Positions 7,387 through 10,016 of a stretch of DNA of 10,016 nucleotides are shown piece by piece. The DNA is taken from positions 1 through 10,016 of the forward strand of contig JBHGWS010000024.1 in the NCBI GenBank assembly GCA_041936745.1. The letters are read 5' to 3'. The notes under the pieces were generated by a model, which had not been told where the DNA came from, made no database searches, and saw nothing but the letters and a program-made list of their open reading frames with translations. The DNA comes from Darwinibacter acetoxidans_A (GTDB lineage Bacteria > Bacillota > Limnochordia > Darwinibacteriales > Darwinibacteriaceae). How positions within the stretch are numbered: position 1 is the first letter of the stretch; each line of letters starts with the position of its first letter. The position numbers and the translations under genes were made by a program.

Positions 7387-8034
7387 ATGTACTTATCACG
7401 TGTTAAAATAGACGTTAACAACCGGCAAAAGACAAGAGACCTAAATCATTTAGGAGCTTATCACAGTTGGGTGGAGGAAAGTTTCCCGGCGGAAATAAAC
7501 GCGGGTCGACGCTCGCGTAAATTATGGCGAGTTGATCCTATAGGTGATGACTTTTATCTGCTTGTATTAAGTAGGGAAAGGCCGGATTTGGAAAAACTAG
7601 AAAAATACGGAGTAATGGGCAGTGCTGAGACAAAGGATTACAGCGTGTTGTTAGCTCGGCTGCGAACAGGGGATAAACTAAGGTTTAGAGCGGTTTTAAA
7701 TCCGATCAAATCACTTAGCCGGGGAAAAAAATCCGGCGAACGAGGACGTATTATTCCGCTTGTAACAGCTGATCAGCAGTTGCAGTACTTAAAGGAAAGG
7801 TCGGAACAGCACGGTTTTTCGCTTAATGATGATGAAGTAATGATTACCGAAAGAGGCTTCGAGATTTTAAAACGTAAGAACGGAAAGCAGTTGAAAATTT
7901 GTAAAGCGGCTTACGGCGGATTATTAAAAATTGAAGATCTGGATCTCTTCAAAGCAGTGTTAATAAATGGTCTGGGTAAGAAAAAAGCATATGGATTTGG
8001 CCTTATAACGGTCATTCCCGGGGATGAGCGATGA
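7387..8034 (+). CDS. cas6e: Cas6e (Cse3/CasE), pre-crRNA processing ribonuclease
   Basis: Cas6e binds the repeat hairpin in the array transcript, cuts at its 3' base and stays on the crRNA 3' end. The protein is 215 aa, typical (E. coli 199). It starts MYLSRVKID, as usual. H26 in LGAYHSWVE is at the position of the catalytic histidine of Thermus Cse3 and E. coli CasE (H20). RRSRKLWRVD (41-50) and LRFRAVLNPIKS (98-109) are the expected internal strands, and the C-terminal glycine-rich loop GLGKKKAYGFGLITV (195-209) is the family signature. If it cuts as E. coli CasE does, the handle here would be GTGATCC plus the next base. The gene starts 9 bases after the cas5e stop; the ribosome binding site AGGAGGG (7376-7382) shares bases with that stop codon. 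Its own stop overlaps the cas1e start as ATGA. Confidence 0.95.
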   Translation: MYLSRVKIDVNNRQKTRDLNHLGAYHSWVEESFPAEINAGRRSRKLWRVDPIGDDFYLLVLSRERPDLEKLEKYGVMGSAETKDYSVLLARLRTGDKLRFRAVLNPIKSLSRGKKSGERGRIIPLVTADQQLQYLKERSEQHGFSLNDDEVMITERGFEILKRKNGKQLKICKAAYGGLLKIEDLDLFKAVLINGLGKKKAYGFGLITVIPGDER

Positions 8035-8978
8035 AGGACTATGCCGGAGCAAGAAAACCTGAATTGTTAGAACTGCCTCGAGTCGATGATAGGATTACTT
8101 TCGTGTACGTGGAACATGCGAAGATAAACCGACAAGACAGTGCCATAACAGTTACGGACAGCCGAGGTGTTGCAAGAGTGCCGGCCGCCATGGTCAGTGT
8201 GCTGATGCTGGGGCCCGGTACGGAAATTACACACCGGGCAATGGAGTTAATTGGTGATACGGGGACAAGTGTCATTTGGGTGGGTGAGAGAGGGGTTAGA
8301 CTGTACGCTCACGGGCGTGCTTTAACAAGATCGAGCCGACTTTTAGAAAGACAGGCCAAGCTCGTATCCAACCGGTTAAGCAGGCTGGCCGTGGCAAGGA
8401 AAATGTATCAGTTGAGGTTTCCGAACGAGGATGTATCGAACCTGACAATGCAACAGCTACGCGGGCGCGAAGGCGCCCGTATTCGTCGCGTCTACCGAGA
8501 GTATTCTAAAAGATTCGGCGTAAAATGGGCGCGCCGAGAATATGATCCTTCGGATTTTGAGAGTGGGTCCCTAATCAATCAAGCACTTTCCGCCGCGAAT
8601 GTTGCTCTGTACGGCTTGGTTTATAGTGTGATCACAGCAATAGGATTAGCCCCCGGTTTAGGGTTTATTCACACTAGTCATGAGCTCTCATTTGTATATG
8701 ACATCGCCGATTTATATAAGGCGGCCACCAGTATATTGGTTGCTTTCGAGGTAGCCTCCCAAACGGGGCCGGAGGAGGATATCGGCCGAAAGGTCCGCCT
8801 CAAGATGAGGGATGCCTTTGTTGACGGCAGAATAATCAAGGCGATTGTGAAAGACACCCAATATTTGTTAGATGTGGATGATGAGCCTGCCGACGAAGAA
8901 AAGGTAGATATCATTCATCTTTGGGATGACAAAAGCGAACTGGTGAAGTACGGCGTCAACTATAGTAAATTTAACTAA
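8031..8978 (+). CDS. cas1e: Cas1, type I-E spacer integrase
   Basis: Cas1 is the metal-dependent integrase that, with Cas2, inserts new spacers at the leader end of an array. The protein is 315 aa (E. coli 305). The beta-rich N-terminal domain includes ITFVYVEHAKI and GERGVRLYAHGRA (85-97). Metal ligands are visible by alignment to E. coli: E147 in REGAR, H214 in GFIH, and D227 (with D224) in YDIADLYK. The C-terminal tail VDIIHLWDD is also usual for this subtype. The start overlaps the cas6e stop by 4 bases (ATGA at 8031-8034), with GGGGATGAG just upstream as a possible ribosome binding site. An ATG at 8024 is out of frame. Order cas1 then cas2, with cas2 16 bases downstream, is standard. No cas4 is present, as expected for type I-E. 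Confidence 0.97.
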   Translation: MKDYAGARKPELLELPRVDDRITFVYVEHAKINRQDSAITVTDSRGVARVPAAMVSVLMLGPGTEITHRAMELIGDTGTSVIWVGERGVRLYAHGRALTRSSRLLERQAKLVSNRLSRLAVARKMYQLRFPNEDVSNLTMQQLRGREGARIRRVYREYSKRFGVKWARREYDPSDFESGSLINQALSAANVALYGLVYSVITAIGLAPGLGFIHTSHELSFVYDIADLYKAATSILVAFEVASQTGPEEDIGRKVRLKMRDAFVDGRIIKAIVKDTQYLLDVDDEPADEEKVDIIHLWDDKSELVKYGVNYSKFN

Positions 8979-8994
8979 GGTTGGAGAAATCGGT

Positions 8995-9897
8995 ATGGCT
9001 ATGACAGTAATAACCATTTCCAATGCTCCTATGTCTCTAAGGGGAGATTTGACTAAATGGATGCAAGAAATTGCTACCGGGGTTTATATAGGCGATTTAA
9101 ATCCCCGGGTACGTGACAAGCTTTGGGAAAGGGTGGTGGAAAGCGTTGGCCGGGGGCAAGCAACGCTCAGTTATAGTGCAAGAAACGAACTTGGCTATCA
9201 ATTTCGAACCCACCGAACCAGACAGATCAATGTTTCATTTGACGGCATACCTTTGGTAATGATACCGAAGGGAGAAAAAGCTGTTTCAAACGAGTTAAAA
9301 CATGGTTTCAGCACACAGGCGAAGTTTAGGCAAGCCAGGAAATACGGAGCTAAAAGACCTAAAATCACTGCAACTTCACCTTACGTTGTTATAGATGTTG
9401 AGACAACCGGACTTGACCCTTTACAAGATAGTATTATTGAAATAGCGGCCATAAAAACAGAATCTGAAAGCTATGAGGAGTTTCACCGCTTAATTTTCAT
9501 TGAACGAAAGCTCCCGGAAGAAATCGTGGAACTGACTGGTATAACTGACCAAATTTTAGCCGCGGAGGGGGAAGAAATCCCAAAAGTTTTGGATGACTTT
9601 AGTGCCTTTATCAGTGATCTACCCATAGTAGGATACAATCTACATTTTGATATCGACTTTCTAAATAATGGTCTGCGGAGCATCAACAGAGAAATTATAA
9701 AGAATAGAAAAATAGACCTCATGGGCCTTGTGAAAAAAGAGAAGATGTTTTTGAAATCTTATAAGTTGGAAGACGTGCTTCTATCTTACGGGCTAGAAAA
9801 ACCGGTAGCGCATCGGGCTTTGGAAGATGCCCGGTTGATACATTATCTAGCAATGAAAGTGAACGAATTTGCCAAGCAGCTAAATCGTAAACGTTGA
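8995..9897 (+). CDS. cas2e: Cas2 fused to a DnaQ-like DEDDh 3'-5' exonuclease
   Basis: The 300-aa protein joins two domains. Residues 1 to about 93 are a type I-E Cas2: TVITISNAPMSLRGDLTKW and GVYIGDLNPRVRDKLWERV match E. coli Cas2 (94 aa) closely. Residues 94 to about 126 are a basic linker. Residues 127-300 are a DEDDh exonuclease with ExoI VVIDVETTGLDP (D134, E136), ExoII NLHFDIDFL (D219) and ExoIII HRALEDA (H273, D278), so the catalytic set looks complete. Cas2 bridges two Cas1 dimers; the exonuclease probably trims prespacer 3' ends to the right length before integration, as shown for such fusions in Streptococcus thermophilus and Megasphaera. The ATG at 8995 follows GGAG (8983-8986) by 8 bases; an ATG two codons on (9001) is less well spaced. 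It is last in the operon and no terminator follows; the array begins 21 bases later. Confidence 0.96.
   Translation: MAMTVITISNAPMSLRGDLTKWMQEIATGVYIGDLNPRVRDKLWERVVESVGRGQATLSYSARNELGYQFRTHRTRQINVSFDGIPLVMIPKGEKAVSNELKHGFSTQAKFRQARKYGAKRPKITATSPYVVIDVETTGLDPLQDSIIEIAAIKTESESYEEFHRLIFIERKLPEEIVELTGITDQILAAEGEEIPKVLDDFSAFISDLPIVGYNLHFDIDFLNNGLRSINREIIKNRKIDLMGLVKKEKMFLKSYKLEDVLLSYGLEKPVAHRALEDARLIHYLAMKVNEFAKQLNRKR
9373..9897 (+). other. DEDDh exonuclease domain within the cas2e fusion
   Basis: This part encodes residues 127-300 of the fusion. All five expected catalytic residues (D134, E136, D219, H273, D278) are present in correct order and spacing for the DnaQ/epsilon family. There is no stop codon, frameshift or ribosome binding site between it and the Cas2 part, so it is made as one chain with Cas2. 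Confidence 0.93.
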
Positions 9898-9918
9898 ATA
9901 ACAGCGGATCTACGAAGT
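9898..9918 (+). other. 21-base gap between cas2e and the right-hand array
   Basis: Only 21 bases separate the cas2e stop from the first repeat. They hold no terminator and no recognisable promoter, and they are too short for a usual AT-rich CRISPR leader. Any leader must lie inside the end of the cas2e coding sequence, or the array is read from the cas operon transcript. Confidence 0.75.
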
Positions 9919-10016
9919 GTCTTTCCCGCACGCGCGGGGGTGATCCCCATTTGTAAGCGACTTCCTCAATGCGTTTGAGGTCTTTCCCGCACGCGCGGGG
10001 GTGATCCTGGGGACAA
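9919..10016 (+). CRISPR. Start of a CRISPR array (two repeats, one whole spacer, one partial)
   Basis: Identical 28-bp repeats lie at 9919-9946 and 9980-10007, a period of 61 bases. Between them is one complete 33-base spacer (9947-9979); a second begins at 10008 and is cut off after 9 bases. Each repeat has the stem CCCGC/GCGGG around the loop ACGC, the type I-E hairpin cut by Cas6e, and ends GTGATCC, the source of the crRNA handle. The 28/33 geometry and sequence resemble the type I-E array of Streptococcus thermophilus. The repeats are in the same orientation as the cas genes and as the repeat at 26-53. Spacer origins cannot be judged without a search. The array continues beyond the window. 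Confidence 0.95.

Noticed and set aside
26..10007. Arrays read on the minus strand, with the leader of the left array at 54-524
   Set aside because: The repeat end GTGATCC matches the handle side of known type I-E repeats in + orientation. The opposite reading would put the handle on the wrong side of the hairpin.
1..10016. Insertion sequence or transposon-linked CRISPR system
   Set aside because: No transposase, no terminal inverted repeats, and Cas3, Cas1 and Cas2 are all present and intact, unlike transposon-associated type I systems.

Overview
The window holds one complete, apparently intact type I-E CRISPR-Cas locus, all on the + strand, with CRISPR repeats at both edges. Strong AAGGAGG-type ribosome binding sites, moderate GC, and a cas2 gene fused to a DnaQ-like exonuclease suggest a Gram-positive host (Firmicutes, perhaps a clostridial anaerobe). 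The 28-bp repeat with a 33-bp spacer and the GTGATCC repeat end resemble the type I-E system of Streptococcus thermophilus. The host assignment is inference; no rRNA or housekeeping gene is present to test it.

Layout: bases 1-53 are a partial spacer and one repeat, the right-hand end of an array lying mostly outside the window. Bases 54-524 are a 471-base gap with no credible gene, holding the candidate promoter(s) of the cas operon. Eight genes follow, tightly packed: cas3 (525-3299), cas8e (3300-4994), cas11e (5008-5613), cas7e (5603-6661), cas5e (6676-7377), cas6e (7387-8034), cas1e (8031-8978) and cas2e-exonuclease (8995-9897). Gaps between genes are 0-16 bases, with two overlaps (11 and 4 bases), so one polycistronic, translationally coupled transcript is likely. 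A second array starts at 9919, only 21 bases after the last stop codon, and runs off the right edge.

How the parts work together (family knowledge): Cas1 and Cas2 capture and integrate new spacers, and the DEDDh exonuclease domain fused to Cas2 probably trims prespacer 3' ends. Cas6e cuts the array transcript at the repeat hairpin. Cas8e, Cas11e, Cas7e, Cas5e and Cas6e form Cascade around the crRNA. Cascade finds PAM-flanked DNA, and the Cas3 HD nuclease-helicase degrades it. Catalytic residues of Cas3, Cas6e, Cas1 and the exonuclease all appear to be present, so the system looks functional.

This is a known class of system, not a new one. The points worth a second look are the Cas2-exonuclease fusion, the second array with almost no room for a leader, the cas operon lying between two same-direction arrays with identical repeats, and the unexplained 471-base gap before cas3.
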